In this document: positions 7,955-16,425 of the stretch, piece by piece
Layout: each line of letters begins with the position of its first letter
Position numbering within the stretch: the stretch's first letter is position 1
Origin: Noviluteimonas sp052115395
Lineage (GTDB): Bacteria > Pseudomonadota > Gammaproteobacteria > Xanthomonadales > Xanthomonadaceae
DNA: 64,000 nucleotides
Assembly: GCA_052115395.1 (NCBI GenBank)
Contig: JBFRGO010000002.1
Reading direction: 5' to 3' (one strand)
Program-made: the position numbers and the translations under genes
Notes under the pieces: model-generated
Databases searched by the model: none
What the model was told of the DNA's origin: nothing
What the model saw: only the letters and a program-made list of their open reading frames with translations

Positions 7955-8646
7955 GTCGCGTGCGGCTGGCGCATGTCCAGATCGCGTGGGACAGCTCGTG
8001 CCGGCTCGTCGCAAGCCGGTATCCGGCGGTGGGCCTGTTCGATGCCGTCGCCGATCCGGTCGACCTGGAGGTCGTGTTCGCCGTCGAAGCGCTCGGCAAC
8101 CCGCGCCTGCGGCAGGAACACGGCGCACTTTCGCTCCTGCCGCAGGACCAGCGCATCAGCGGTCCGGGTACGACGCCGGTGATGTCGGCATTCACCCACC
8201 TCAACCCCGAGGGGTCGCGGTTTTCCGACGGCACCTGGGGCGTGTACTACGCGGCGAACGACCTCGATACCGCCGTCGCCGAGGTCAGCCACCACCGCGC
8301 CCGTTTCCTCGCACGCACCCAAGAGCCGGCGATCGAGATCGACCTGCGCTGCTATCGCGTGCCGGTGCGCGCGCGCTTGCTCGACCTGCGCGGCCGCCGC
8401 GCACCGGCGGGCATTCTCGATCCGGCCAGCTACGCCGCCTCGCAGCCCTTCGCGCGTGCGCAGCGCGATGCGCGCGAGCCTGGCCTGGTCCACGACAGCG
8501 TGCGCCGCCGCGGCGGGCAATGCGTCGCGCTGTTCACCCCGAAGGCGACGGTGCCGCCCGCGCAGCAGGCCGAACACGTCGCCCTGTGCTGGAACGGCGA
8601 GCGCATCGCCGCGTGGTACCGCAAGTCGGACGCCCGCTTGCTGTAG
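7945..8646 (+). CDS. RES-domain toxin
   Basis: Toxin partner of the Xre antitoxin. RES toxins (for example ParT and MbcT) use NAD+, degrading it or ADP-ribosylating targets. The RES fold is evident: early Arg in SSCRLVASRYPAVGLFDAVADP (R20 with the GTG at 7945), then VMSAFTHLNPEGSRFSDG, GVYYAANDLDTAVAEVSHH (conserved Glu about residue 113) and the late HDSVRRRGGQCVALF strand. These supply the Arg/Tyr/Glu/Ser active-site pattern. With this GTG the protein is 233 residues, about the family length. A GTG at 7960 is an alternative start just after the antitoxin stop. The gene appears intact. Confidence 0.87.
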   Translation: MVLSRVRLAHVQIAWDSSCRLVASRYPAVGLFDAVADPVDLEVVFAVEALGNPRLRQEHGALSLLPQDQRISGPGTTPVMSAFTHLNPEGSRFSDGTWGVYYAANDLDTAVAEVSHHRARFLARTQEPAIEIDLRCYRVPVRARLLDLRGRRAPAGILDPASYAASQPFARAQRDAREPGLVHDSVRRRGGQCVALFTPKATVPPAQQAEHVALCWNGERIAAWYRKSDARLL

Positions 8647-8679
8647 GCGGCGTCGACGCCGGGCGCAAGCCGGACTCTG

Positions 8680-8685
8680 TATGCT
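8680..8685 (+). promoter_or_regulatory. Candidate -10 element for the mla operon
   Basis: TATGCT 18 bases before the permease start, in the 57-bp gap after the toxin gene. There is no clear -35. An AAGGGGA ribosome site follows at about 8692-8698. It suggests the transport operon has its own promoter. Confidence 0.3.
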
Positions 8686-8703
8686 CCGCGCAAAGGGGAC
8701 CCG

Positions 8704-9813
8704 ATGCGCGACGAGAGCCGCCCGCCCAGTGTTGAAACCGATGCCGAAGGCCGCTTGCGCCTGCTCGGGAGCTGGACGCTCGTGCATGCCGCCGGCATGG
8801 CCGAGCAACTGCGCATGGCGCCGGACACCATCGAAGCCGTCGACGCCCACGACATCGAACACCTCGACTCGGCCGGCGTGCTCCTGCTGCTGCGCTACGC
8901 GCGCCGCCGCAACCTGGACGTCGACAGCTTCCACTTCCGCGACGACCACGTTTCGCTGGTGTCGGCCATCGAAGACGTCGCCGACGACCGCCCGAAAAAG
9001 AAACGCGAATACGGCGTCAGCGCCGCCCTCGCGCGACTGGGTTACGCGGTGCACGACAACTGGCGCGAGATCCTCGCGCTGATCGGCTTCCTCGGCGAAA
9101 ACCTGATGAAGTTCGGCCGCATGCTCGCCCAGCCCAGGCGCTTCCGCCTGACGGCAACGGTCTTCCACATGGAACAGGTGGGCCTGGACGCCGTGCCGCT
9201 GGTGTTCCTGTTGTCCTACCTAGTCGGCGCGGTGATCGCCTTCCTCGGCGCGAACATCCTCCGCGACTTCGGCGCGGAGATCTACGTCGTCGAACTGGTG
9301 AACGTGGCCTTCCTGCGCGAGTTCGGCGTGCTGCTGACCGCGATCATCCTCGCCGGCCGCACCGCGAGCGCCTTCACCGCGCAGATCGGCGCGATGCAGA
9401 GCCGAGAGGAAGTCGACGCGATCCGCACGCTCGGCATGGACCCCATCGACCTGCTCGTGTTGCCGCGCGTGATCGCGTTGCTGGTGATGCTGCCCCTGCT
9501 CACCTTCATCGCGATGATCGCCGGCCTGCTCGGCGGCCTGTCGGTCGGCGCCTTCAGCCTCGACATTCCACCGCAGGCGTACCTCTCGCGCATGGAAGCG
9601 ACCATCGAAGTCCGGCATTTCCTCGTGGGCCTGTCGAAGGCGCCGTTGTTCGCCCTGGTGATCGGGTTGATCGGCTGCCTGGAAGGCCTGCAAGTCGAAG
9701 GCACGGCGCAATCGGTCGGCGAACGCACCACCTCGAGCGTGGTGCAGACCATCTCGCTGGTGATCGTGATCGACGCGATCATGGCGCTATGGTTCCTGCA
9801 GATGGACATCTGA
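8704..9813 (+). CDS. mlaE: MlaE-family lipid ABC transporter permease with fused STAS (MlaB-like) domain
   Basis: Inner-membrane permease of the Mla/MCE phospholipid transport system. The 369-residue protein begins with a STAS-like domain (about residues 10-90; IEHLDSAGVLLLLRYAR is the STAS core), which in E. coli is the separate protein MlaB. The MlaE permease follows (about 120-369), with conserved EFGVLLTAIILAGRTASAFTAQIG, the MQSREEVDAIRTLGMDPIDLLVLPR coupling segment and several membrane helices. It is first in a four-gene operon with the ATPase, the MCE protein and a lipoprotein. The fusion replaces a separate mlaB. Confidence 0.92.
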   Translation: MRDESRPPSVETDAEGRLRLLGSWTLVHAAGMAEQLRMAPDTIEAVDAHDIEHLDSAGVLLLLRYARRRNLDVDSFHFRDDHVSLVSAIEDVADDRPKKKREYGVSAALARLGYAVHDNWREILALIGFLGENLMKFGRMLAQPRRFRLTATVFHMEQVGLDAVPLVFLLSYLVGAVIAFLGANILRDFGAEIYVVELVNVAFLREFGVLLTAIILAGRTASAFTAQIGAMQSREEVDAIRTLGMDPIDLLVLPRVIALLVMLPLLTFIAMIAGLLGGLSVGAFSLDIPPQAYLSRMEATIEVRHFLVGLSKAPLFALVIGLIGCLEGLQVEGTAQSVGERTTSSVVQTISLVIVIDAIMALWFLQMDI

Positions 9814-9816
9814 CCC

Positions 9817-10611
9817 ATGGCCATCGACGAGAACGACATCGTCATCCGCATCCGGGGCCTGACGAACACCTTCGGCGAGCAGGTTGTGCACGAGAACCTC
9901 GACCTGGACGTGCGCCGCGGCGAGATCATCGGCGTGGTGGGCGGCTCGGGCGCGGGCAAGTCGGTGCTGATGCGGTCGATCATCGGCCTGCGCCGGCCCG
10001 ACGCGGGCACGATCGAAGTGCTCGGCGTCGACGCGCGCAGCGAGGATGAAGACGTCCGCAACCATATCCAGCGCAACACCGGCGTGCTGTTCCAGGACGG
10101 CGCGCTGTTCTCCTCCCTCAGCGTCGGCGAGAACGTGCAGGTGCCGCTGAAGGAAGAACATCCGGACCTGCCCGATTCGCTGCGCTACGAACTCGCGCTG
10201 CTGAAGGTGAAACTCGCGGGCCTGCCGGCCGACGCGGTGAACAAGCTGCCTTCGCAGTTGTCCGGCGGCATGCGCAAGCGCGCCGGTCTTGCGCGCGCGC
10301 TCGCGCTCGATCCGCCGCTGCTGTTCCTCGACGAGCCCACCGCGGGCCTGGACCCCATCGGCGCGGCCGCGTTCGACCAACTCATTCTCACCCTGCAACA
10401 GGCCCTGGGCCTGACGGTGTTCCTGATCACGCACGACCTGGACACGCTGTACGCGATCTGCGATCGCGTCGCGGTGCTGGCCGACAAGCGCGTGGTGGTG
10501 AACGCCCCCATCGAGGAGGTCGAGCAGTTCGACCACCCGTGGGTGCAGGAATATTTCCACGGCCCACGCGCTCGCGCCGCCCGCACGGCGGGCGCTGGCA
10601 CAATGGCCTGA
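9817..10611 (+). CDS. mlaF: MlaF-family lipid ABC transporter ATP-binding protein
   Basis: A 264-residue cytoplasmic ATPase that powers the Mla permease. Walker A is GGSGAGKS (residues 42-49), the Q-loop is LFQDGALF (91-98), the ABC signature is LSGGM (148-152), and Walker B is LLFLDEP (168-174). The switch His is in FLITHDLDTLYA. The C-terminal extension (VEQFDHPWVQEYFHGPRAR) is the MlaF tail that contacts MlaB-type domains. It starts 3 bases after the permease stop. Confidence 0.94.
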   Translation: MAIDENDIVIRIRGLTNTFGEQVVHENLDLDVRRGEIIGVVGGSGAGKSVLMRSIIGLRRPDAGTIEVLGVDARSEDEDVRNHIQRNTGVLFQDGALFSSLSVGENVQVPLKEEHPDLPDSLRYELALLKVKLAGLPADAVNKLPSQLSGGMRKRAGLARALALDPPLLFLDEPTAGLDPIGAAAFDQLILTLQQALGLTVFLITHDLDTLYAICDRVAVLADKRVVVNAPIEEVEQFDHPWVQEYFHGPRARAARTAGAGTMA

Positions 10612-10622
10612 AGGGAGGATCC

Positions 10623-11537
10623 ATGGAAACCAAGGCCAACTACGTCCTGATCGGCGCCTTCACCCTGGCGGTCAGCATTTTCGGCCTGCTGTTCGCCCTG
10701 TGGGCCGCCAACTGGTCCTCCGAACGCGAGTGGAACAAATACAGCATCGTCTTCAACGAGGCGGTGACCGGTTTGTTCGAAGGCGGCAGCGTGCGCTACA
10801 ACGGCATCACCGTCGGCACGATCGACGCGCTGCGCCTGGCGCCCAACGATCCGCGCAAGGTGATCGCCACGGTGCGCATCAACACCAACACGCCGATCAA
10901 GACCGACACGCACGCCAAGATCTCGCAGGACGGCCTCACCGGCCCGACCTTCATCCAGCTCAGCGGCGGCAGCCCCAACGCACCGCTCCTGGTGTCCAAC
11001 GACAGCGACGTGCTGCCGACCATCGCCACCGAGCCCTCCGCGCTGCAGAACATCGCCGACACCGCGAACCGCCTGGTCGCGCGCATGGACGTGTTGCTCA
11101 GCGACGAGAACGTGCGGCGCATTTCCGATTCGCTGGCCAACATCGAAGCACTCACGAATTCGGTCGCCGCGCAGCGCCAGGACATCGGCGCGCTGATCGT
11201 CAACGCACGACAGGCCAGCGAACAGTTGAAGGTGACGTTGAACACAACCAACGGCGCGGTCGAACGCCTGGATCACGACGTGGTGCGGCAACTGCCGCCG
11301 ATCATCGAGAAACTCGACCGCACGCTCGCGCAATTCGAATCGGTGGCGACCAACGCCAACGGCGTGATCGCCGACAACCGCGCGCCGCTCGCCAATGGCC
11401 TCCAGCAACTGGGTCCGGCCATGACCGAGCTGCGCGGCCTGGTGCGCGACCTGCGCCGCGTCGCCAGTCGCCTCGACGCCAACCCGGCGGGCTACGTGCT
11501 CGGCCGCCAGCAACCCAAGGAGTTCGTGCCCGAATGA
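10623..11537 (+). CDS. mlaD: MlaD/MCE-domain lipid-binding protein
   Basis: Periplasmic, membrane-anchored substrate-binding subunit of the Mla complex. The 304-residue protein has one N-terminal transmembrane helix (about 8-30) and a single MCE domain (about 38-125; FNEAVTGLFEGGSVRYNGITVG and DGLTGPTFIQLSGG). A long helical tail with heptad-like repeats (about 150-290) probably forms the hexameric coiled-coil needle seen in longer MCE proteins. The tail makes it longer than E. coli MlaD. The GGGAGGATCC site precedes the ATG at 10623. It overlaps the next gene by 4 bases (ATGA). Confidence 0.9.
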   Translation: METKANYVLIGAFTLAVSIFGLLFALWAANWSSEREWNKYSIVFNEAVTGLFEGGSVRYNGITVGTIDALRLAPNDPRKVIATVRINTNTPIKTDTHAKISQDGLTGPTFIQLSGGSPNAPLLVSNDSDVLPTIATEPSALQNIADTANRLVARMDVLLSDENVRRISDSLANIEALTNSVAAQRQDIGALIVNARQASEQLKVTLNTTNGAVERLDHDVVRQLPPIIEKLDRTLAQFESVATNANGVIADNRAPLANGLQQLGPAMTELRGLVRDLRRVASRLDANPAGYVLGRQQPKEFVPE

Positions 11538-12187
11538 GTACGCGCATTCGCCTGGTGGTCGCCACCGCCGTGCTGGCGTCGCTCGCCGGCTGCAGCACCA
11601 TCGTCGGGAAGAAGGAATCCATCGCGCTGTATGCGCCCGAGGCGACGGTGCAGCCGGACGCCGCGTGGCCGCAGGTGCAGTGGGCCTTGCAGATCCCGCG
11701 CCCGCACGCATCGGAACTGCTGGATTCCCCGCGCATCGTGGTGCGTCCGGCCGACGGCGAACTGCAGGTCTACCACGGCGCGATCTGGGCCGAACCCGCG
11801 CCCGACCTCGTGCAGGACGCGGTGCTGCGCGCCTTCGAAGACAGCGGGCGCATCGGGAGCGTCGCGCGCCGCGGCAGCGGCGTGACCGGCGACTACGAAC
11901 TGTTGCTCGACATCCGCAACTTCCAGTCCGACTACGCCGGCGGCGCGACGCCGAAGGCGGAGGTGGAAATCGTCGCCAAGCTCATCGCCAATCGCACCGA
12001 CACCGTCATCGCCACGCGCATGCTGAAACAGCACGTGCCGGCCGCGTCGACGAAGATCGGCGATGTCTCGCGCGCCTTCGAAGCCGCGCTGACGGCGACC
12101 GTGCAGGACCTGGTCGGCTGGACGCTGGTGGAAGGGCAGAAGTACGACATAGCGCATCCGGCGCCGGCCAAGCCGGTCAAGCGCTGA
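11534..12187 (+). CDS. ABC-type transport auxiliary lipoprotein (PqiC/YmbA-like)
   Basis: A 217-residue lipoprotein. It has a signal peptide with lipobox LAGC (Cys at about residue 20; MSTRIRLVVATAVLASLAGC), then a beta-rich domain of the ABC_trans_aux family (YALYAPE-like start; PRIVVRPADGELQVYHGAIWAEPAPDLVQDAVLRAFEDSG). Such proteins pair with MCE systems and probably act at the outer membrane. It is translationally coupled to the MCE gene and its last 11 bases overlap the convergent acyltransferase gene. The substrate is inferred to be phospholipid from the operon. Confidence 0.85.
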   Translation: MSTRIRLVVATAVLASLAGCSTIVGKKESIALYAPEATVQPDAAWPQVQWALQIPRPHASELLDSPRIVVRPADGELQVYHGAIWAEPAPDLVQDAVLRAFEDSGRIGSVARRGSGVTGDYELLLDIRNFQSDYAGGATPKAEVEIVAKLIANRTDTVIATRMLKQHVPAASTKIGDVSRAFEAALTATVQDLVGWTLVEGQKYDIAHPAPAKPVKR

Positions 12188-13220
12188 GTTTCTTCCGCGC
12201 CAGCGCCGGCTTTTCGACCAGGTGCCACGACAGCACGGCCAGCGTGATCGTGATCGCGCCCGAGGCCAGGATCATCTGCACGGGCGTGATGCCCGGCACC
12301 GTCGCGACCAGCAACTGCTGCATCGGGAAGGCATAGATGTAGATGCCGTAGGAGTAGTCGCCGAGTTTGTTGAAGTTGCGCAACCAACCGCCCGGCACGT
12401 ACGCCACCCACATCACGATGTAGGGCGCGGTGAGCGGATAGAGCCAGAAGAAGGCCTTGGGCTGCACGATGCCCGCGACCAGCAGCACGCAGGCGGGCAC
12501 GAACAGCTTCCAGGTCATCCGAATGCGGTCGCGGAAGATCCACATGCCCGCGCCGCAGAAGAAAAAGAAGAACAGGCGGAATGTGTGCCAGTGCTTGTAG
12601 GCGTGCGCGTGCGCGATCCAGAACGCGACGAGCATCAACGCAGTGCCGACGACCACGATGCGCGTGAAGGTGCGCACCTTGTCCGATTTGAACCACCCCG
12701 CCACCCACCACACCAGCGCGAGCGTGAGGTAGCAGCGAAGTTCGAAGGGCAGCGTCCACAACGATCCGTTGACGACGCGCATCTGGTTGGATTCGAACAC
12801 GCCCGGCAGGCTGAACTTCAGGCCGGTGAGGACCGTCGTGTTCTTCCAGATGAACTTCCACACGGTCGAATCGCTGAAGTACTCGCCCAGCGGCACCGTG
12901 GTGATCAGCGGCCCCATCACCAGCGCGAGCAGCACCGACATCACCAGAAGCGCGGGGAAGATGCGCAGCGCACGCGCGCGCACGAAGGCCTTGAAGTTGT
13001 CCAGGCGCAGCAGGCTCGCGGTGACGAGGAAGCCGCTGGTGACGAAGAACACGTCGACCGCCACGCCGCCCGGCGTGTAGCCGAGCCACTGCACCCACGG
13101 CTCGAAGGCCGGGCTGATCACGATCGCGTAACTGTGGCTCCACAGCACGGCGAAGGCCGCGATGAAGCGGACCAGGTTGAAGTTGTTGTCGCGACTCGTC
13201 GCGTACTGCGAGAGCCGCAT
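12177..13220 (-). CDS. Acyltransferase 3 family membrane protein (OafA/YrhL type)
   Basis: A 347-residue multi-pass membrane acyltransferase. It shows the family N-terminal pattern RDNNFNLVRFIAAFAVLWSHSY, in which the His of SHS lies at about residue 30. It also has GVAVDVFFVTSGFLV, the FVRARALRIFPAL Arg-rich segment, about ten hydrophobic helices, and the LSWHLVEKPAL ending. These enzymes O-acylate surface sugars such as O-antigen or exopolysaccharide; the substrate here is unknown. It starts 2 bases after the valS stop and reads in the same direction, so it is probably the last gene of pepA-holC-valS. ATG 13220 is preferred over the TTG at 13226. Confidence 0.85.
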   Translation of the reverse strand: MRLSQYATSRDNNFNLVRFIAAFAVLWSHSYAIVISPAFEPWVQWLGYTPGGVAVDVFFVTSGFLVTASLLRLDNFKAFVRARALRIFPALLVMSVLLALVMGPLITTVPLGEYFSDSTVWKFIWKNTTVLTGLKFSLPGVFESNQMRVVNGSLWTLPFELRCYLTLALVWWVAGWFKSDKVRTFTRIVVVGTALMLVAFWIAHAHAYKHWHTFRLFFFFFCGAGMWIFRDRIRMTWKLFVPACVLLVAGIVQPKAFFWLYPLTAPYIVMWVAYVPGGWLRNFNKLGDYSYGIYIYAFPMQQLLVATVPGITPVQMILASGAITITLAVLSWHLVEKPALARKKLSA

Positions 13221-13222
13221 CG

Positions 13223-15991
13223 TCAACCCAATCGCGCCCGTTGCGCGGCCAGCGCATCGCGCTGCGCGGTCCAGTCGACCAGGCGCTGGCGCTCCTGCTC
13301 GACCACCGCCGCCGGCGCGTTCTGGACGAAGGTTTCGCTGGCGAGCTTGTTGGTCGACTTCACCAATTCAGCTTCGACACGCTTGAGTTCCTTGTCCAGC
13401 CGCGTGCGTTCGGCCGACAGGTCGACCAGTCCTTCGAGCGGGACGAACAGGCGCATCTCGCCGACCAGGCCCGCGGCCGCGGCCGGCGGTTCGCCCTGCA
13501 GCACGTCGATGGATTGAATGCGGTTGAGGAAGCGCAGCTGCGAATCGAAGCGACCCAGTCGCTTGCACTCGGCTTCACCGCCGCCCTGCACGAGCAAGGC
13601 GATCTGGCGCGTCGGGGAAACACCGAGTTCGCTGCGGATGCGGCGCAACGCGCTGACCATCGCCTTGAGCCATTCGACATCGGCTTCGGCCGCGGCGAAG
13701 TCGCCCGCGTTGTCGCCGGCCTGCGGATAGGGTTGCAGCGAAATCGTCGGCGCGTCGATCGACAAGCGCGCTGCCACCGAACGCCACAACTCCTCGGTCA
13801 CGAACGGCACCAGCGGATGCAGCAGGCGCAGCAGCGTTTCGAGCACGTGCAACAAGGTGTGGCGCGTGCTGTCGGCGGCCTGCGCGTCGCTGCCGTTGAG
13901 CGCCGGCTTGGCGAGTTCGACGAACCAATCGCAGAACTCGTTCCAGGCGAATTCGTACAGCGCCTGCGCGAGCAGGTCGAAGCGATACGCGGCGAAATGG
14001 GCCGCGGCCTGCGTCGTCGCATCCTCCAGGCGCGCGAGGATCCAGCGCTCGGCGTCCGTCGCGGGCGTCGGCTTGCCGGTGAACACCTTGCCTTCGGAAT
14101 TCATCAGCACGAAGCGCGCGGCATTCCACAACTTGTTGCAGAAATTCTTGTAGCCCTCGGCGCGGCCGAGGTCGAACTTGATGTCGCGGCCCGGGCCGGC
14201 GAGGGCGCACATGGTGAAGCGCAACGGATCCGCGCCATGCGCGGCGATGCCGTCGGGGAATTCCTTGCGCGTGGCCTTCTCGATCTTCTCGGCCATCTTC
14301 GGCTGCATCAGCCCGGTCGTGCGCTTGGCGATCAGCGCATCGAGCGCGATGCCGTCGATGATGTCGAGCGGGTCGAGGATGTTGCCCTTCGACTTCGACA
14401 TCTTCTGGCCGTCCTTGTCGCGTACAAGGCCAGTGATGTAGACGTCGCGGAAGGGCACGCGCCCCGTCAGGTGGTCGGTCGCCATGATCATGCGCGCGAC
14501 CCAGAAGAAGATGATGTCGAAGCCGGTGACGAGTACCGACGAAGGCACGTAACGATCGAACCCGAGCTCGCCCATCTTCGCTTCGTCCGGCCAACCCATC
14601 GTGCTGATCGGCCACAACTGCGAGGAGAACCAGGTCTCCAGCACGTCGTTGTCCTGCGACAACGCGACATCGGCGCCGAGCGCATGCTTCGCGCGAACTT
14701 CGTCTTCGTTGCGACCGACGTAGATCTTGCCGGCGGCGTCGTACCACGCCGGAATGCGATGGCCCCACCACAGCTGGCGGCTGATGCACCAGTCCTGGAT
14801 GTTCTCCATCCAGTGGCGATAGGTGTTGATCCAGTTCGGCGGGACGAACTTCACTTCGCCGCTTTCGCACAGATCGAGGCCGCGCTTGGCAAGCCCATCC
14901 ATCTTCACGAACCACTGGTCCGTCAGATACGGCTCGATCACCTGGCCGGTGCGGTCGCCGCGCGGCACCTGCAGCTTGTGCGGCTTGGTTTCCACGAGCA
15001 GGCCGAGCGCTTCCAGGTCGGCGAGCACCTGCTTGCGCGCAATGTAGCGATCCAGGTCGCGGTACTTCTCCGGCACGTTGCCGTTGGTGACTGCGTCCGG
15101 GGTGAAGATGTTGATCAGCGGCAGCGAATGACGCTGGCCGACGAGGTAATCGTTGAAGTCGTGCGCGGGCGTGACCTTCACCACGCCCGTGCCGAATTCG
15201 CGATCGACATACGCGTCGGCGATGATCGGGATCTCGCGATCGGTCAGCGGCAGCTTCACCGTCTTGCCGATCAGCGGCGCGTAGCGCTCGTCGTCGGGAT
15301 GCACCATCACCGCGGTGTCGCCGAGCATCGTTTCCGGGCGCGTGGTGGCCACGGTGAGGATGCCGCTGCCGTCGCTCAGGGGATAGGCGATCGACCACAA
15401 GTGGCCGTCTTCTTCCTCGTTGACGACTTCCAGGTCGGAGATCGCGGTCTTCAACACCGGATCCCAGTTGACCAGGCGCTGGCCGCGATAGATCAAACCG
15501 TCTTCATGCAGGCGCACGAAGGATTCGATCACCGCTTCGGCATTCATCGGATCCATCGTGAACACGCTGCGCGACCAATCGCCCGAAGTGCCCAGGCGGC
15601 GCATCTGGCGTTCGATCGTGTGGCCGCTCTGTTCGCGCCACTCCCACACCTTGTCGATGAAGCCCGCGCGCCCGAGGCCGTCGCGGGTCAGGCCATCGCG
15701 CGCGAGGTTGCGCGCGACCACCATTTCGGTCGCGATGCCGGCGTGGTCGGTGCCCATCTGCCACAGCGTGTCGAAGCCGCGCATGCGGTGATACCGCACC
15801 AGCGCATCCTGCAGCGTGTGCTGGAACGCGTGGCCCATGTGCAGCGTGCCGGTGACGTTCGGCGGCGGCAACAGCACCACGTAGGGCTCCCCGGTGCCGC
15901 GCGGCTTGAACGTGCCGGCGCTTTCCCACGCCGTGTAAAGGCGGGATTCGAAGGAGGACGGGTCGTAGCTGGGGGCGAGGGCGTCGCTCAT
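13223..15991 (-). CDS. valS: Valyl-tRNA synthetase
   Basis: Class I aminoacyl-tRNA synthetase charging tRNA-Val. The protein is 922 residues. The HIGH-type motif is in PPPNVTGTLHMGHAF (near residue 45-55), and the KMSKS motif is in DGQKMSKSKGN (near 555). An editing CP1 domain holds TTRPETMLGDTAVMVHPDDERY (about 215-240). The C-terminal coiled-coil arm (LVDLSAERTRLDKELKRVEAEL) contacts tRNA. The order pepA-holC-valS is conserved in gammaproteobacteria. It starts 4 bases after holC. Confidence 0.97.
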   Translation of the reverse strand: MSDALAPSYDPSSFESRLYTAWESAGTFKPRGTGEPYVVLLPPPNVTGTLHMGHAFQHTLQDALVRYHRMRGFDTLWQMGTDHAGIATEMVVARNLARDGLTRDGLGRAGFIDKVWEWREQSGHTIERQMRRLGTSGDWSRSVFTMDPMNAEAVIESFVRLHEDGLIYRGQRLVNWDPVLKTAISDLEVVNEEEDGHLWSIAYPLSDGSGILTVATTRPETMLGDTAVMVHPDDERYAPLIGKTVKLPLTDREIPIIADAYVDREFGTGVVKVTPAHDFNDYLVGQRHSLPLINIFTPDAVTNGNVPEKYRDLDRYIARKQVLADLEALGLLVETKPHKLQVPRGDRTGQVIEPYLTDQWFVKMDGLAKRGLDLCESGEVKFVPPNWINTYRHWMENIQDWCISRQLWWGHRIPAWYDAAGKIYVGRNEDEVRAKHALGADVALSQDNDVLETWFSSQLWPISTMGWPDEAKMGELGFDRYVPSSVLVTGFDIIFFWVARMIMATDHLTGRVPFRDVYITGLVRDKDGQKMSKSKGNILDPLDIIDGIALDALIAKRTTGLMQPKMAEKIEKATRKEFPDGIAAHGADPLRFTMCALAGPGRDIKFDLGRAEGYKNFCNKLWNAARFVLMNSEGKVFTGKPTPATDAERWILARLEDATTQAAAHFAAYRFDLLAQALYEFAWNEFCDWFVELAKPALNGSDAQAADSTRHTLLHVLETLLRLLHPLVPFVTEELWRSVAARLSIDAPTISLQPYPQAGDNAGDFAAAEADVEWLKAMVSALRRIRSELGVSPTRQIALLVQGGGEAECKRLGRFDSQLRFLNRIQSIDVLQGEPPAAAAGLVGEMRLFVPLEGLVDLSAERTRLDKELKRVEAELVKSTNKLASETFVQNAPAAVVEQERQRLVDWTAQRDALAAQRARLG

Positions 15992-15995
15992 CGGG

Positions 15996-16421
15996 TCACA
16001 TGTCGTGCTTGGTTACATCGAAGCCACGCGCGGCGTACTGCTTCCAGCGCTCGCGCAGCGGACCGCGCGCGCTTTCGTCGGCGGGCACCACTTCCAGGAC
16101 GCGTTCGACCGCGCCTTCCACCGCGCCGTCGCGCAGGTTGATCACGATCGGCCGCAGGACCGCGTCGACGTCCGGCGGCGCGATCAACACCGCGGCCTCG
16201 TCCTCGTCGTCGTCCTGGCCGGCGATCTGGTGCGGGATGTAGGCATCGTCGCCCATGTCCCACAACAGATCGTCGAGCGTTTCGGCCTGCGCCGCGTCGC
16301 GCGCGAGGATCAGCGTCCAGATCCCCGCATCGTGCGCCTTGCGTGCGAGTTCGCACACCAGCCGCAGCGGTTCATCGCGGAACCGCGGCTTCGCGATCAG
16401 GTAGAAATCGGCGCGTGGCAC
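15996..16421 (-). CDS. holC: DNA polymerase III subunit chi
   Basis: A 141-residue clamp-loader accessory subunit that links the replisome to single-strand binding protein. Family features are MPRADFYLIAKPRF...LVCELARKAHDAG at the N-terminus, LDDLLWDMGDDAYIPHQIAG (about 49-68), and the INLRDGAV segment (about 94-101). An acidic stretch DDDEDE (about 70-75) precedes the core strand. It lies between pepA and valS with 4-base gaps on both sides, matching gammaproteobacterial synteny. Confidence 0.92.
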   Translation of the reverse strand: MPRADFYLIAKPRFRDEPLRLVCELARKAHDAGIWTLILARDAAQAETLDDLLWDMGDDAYIPHQIAGQDDDEDEAAVLIAPPDVDAVLRPIVINLRDGAVEGAVERVLEVVPADESARGPLRERWKQYAARGFDVTKHDM

Positions 16422-16425
16422 GCGA

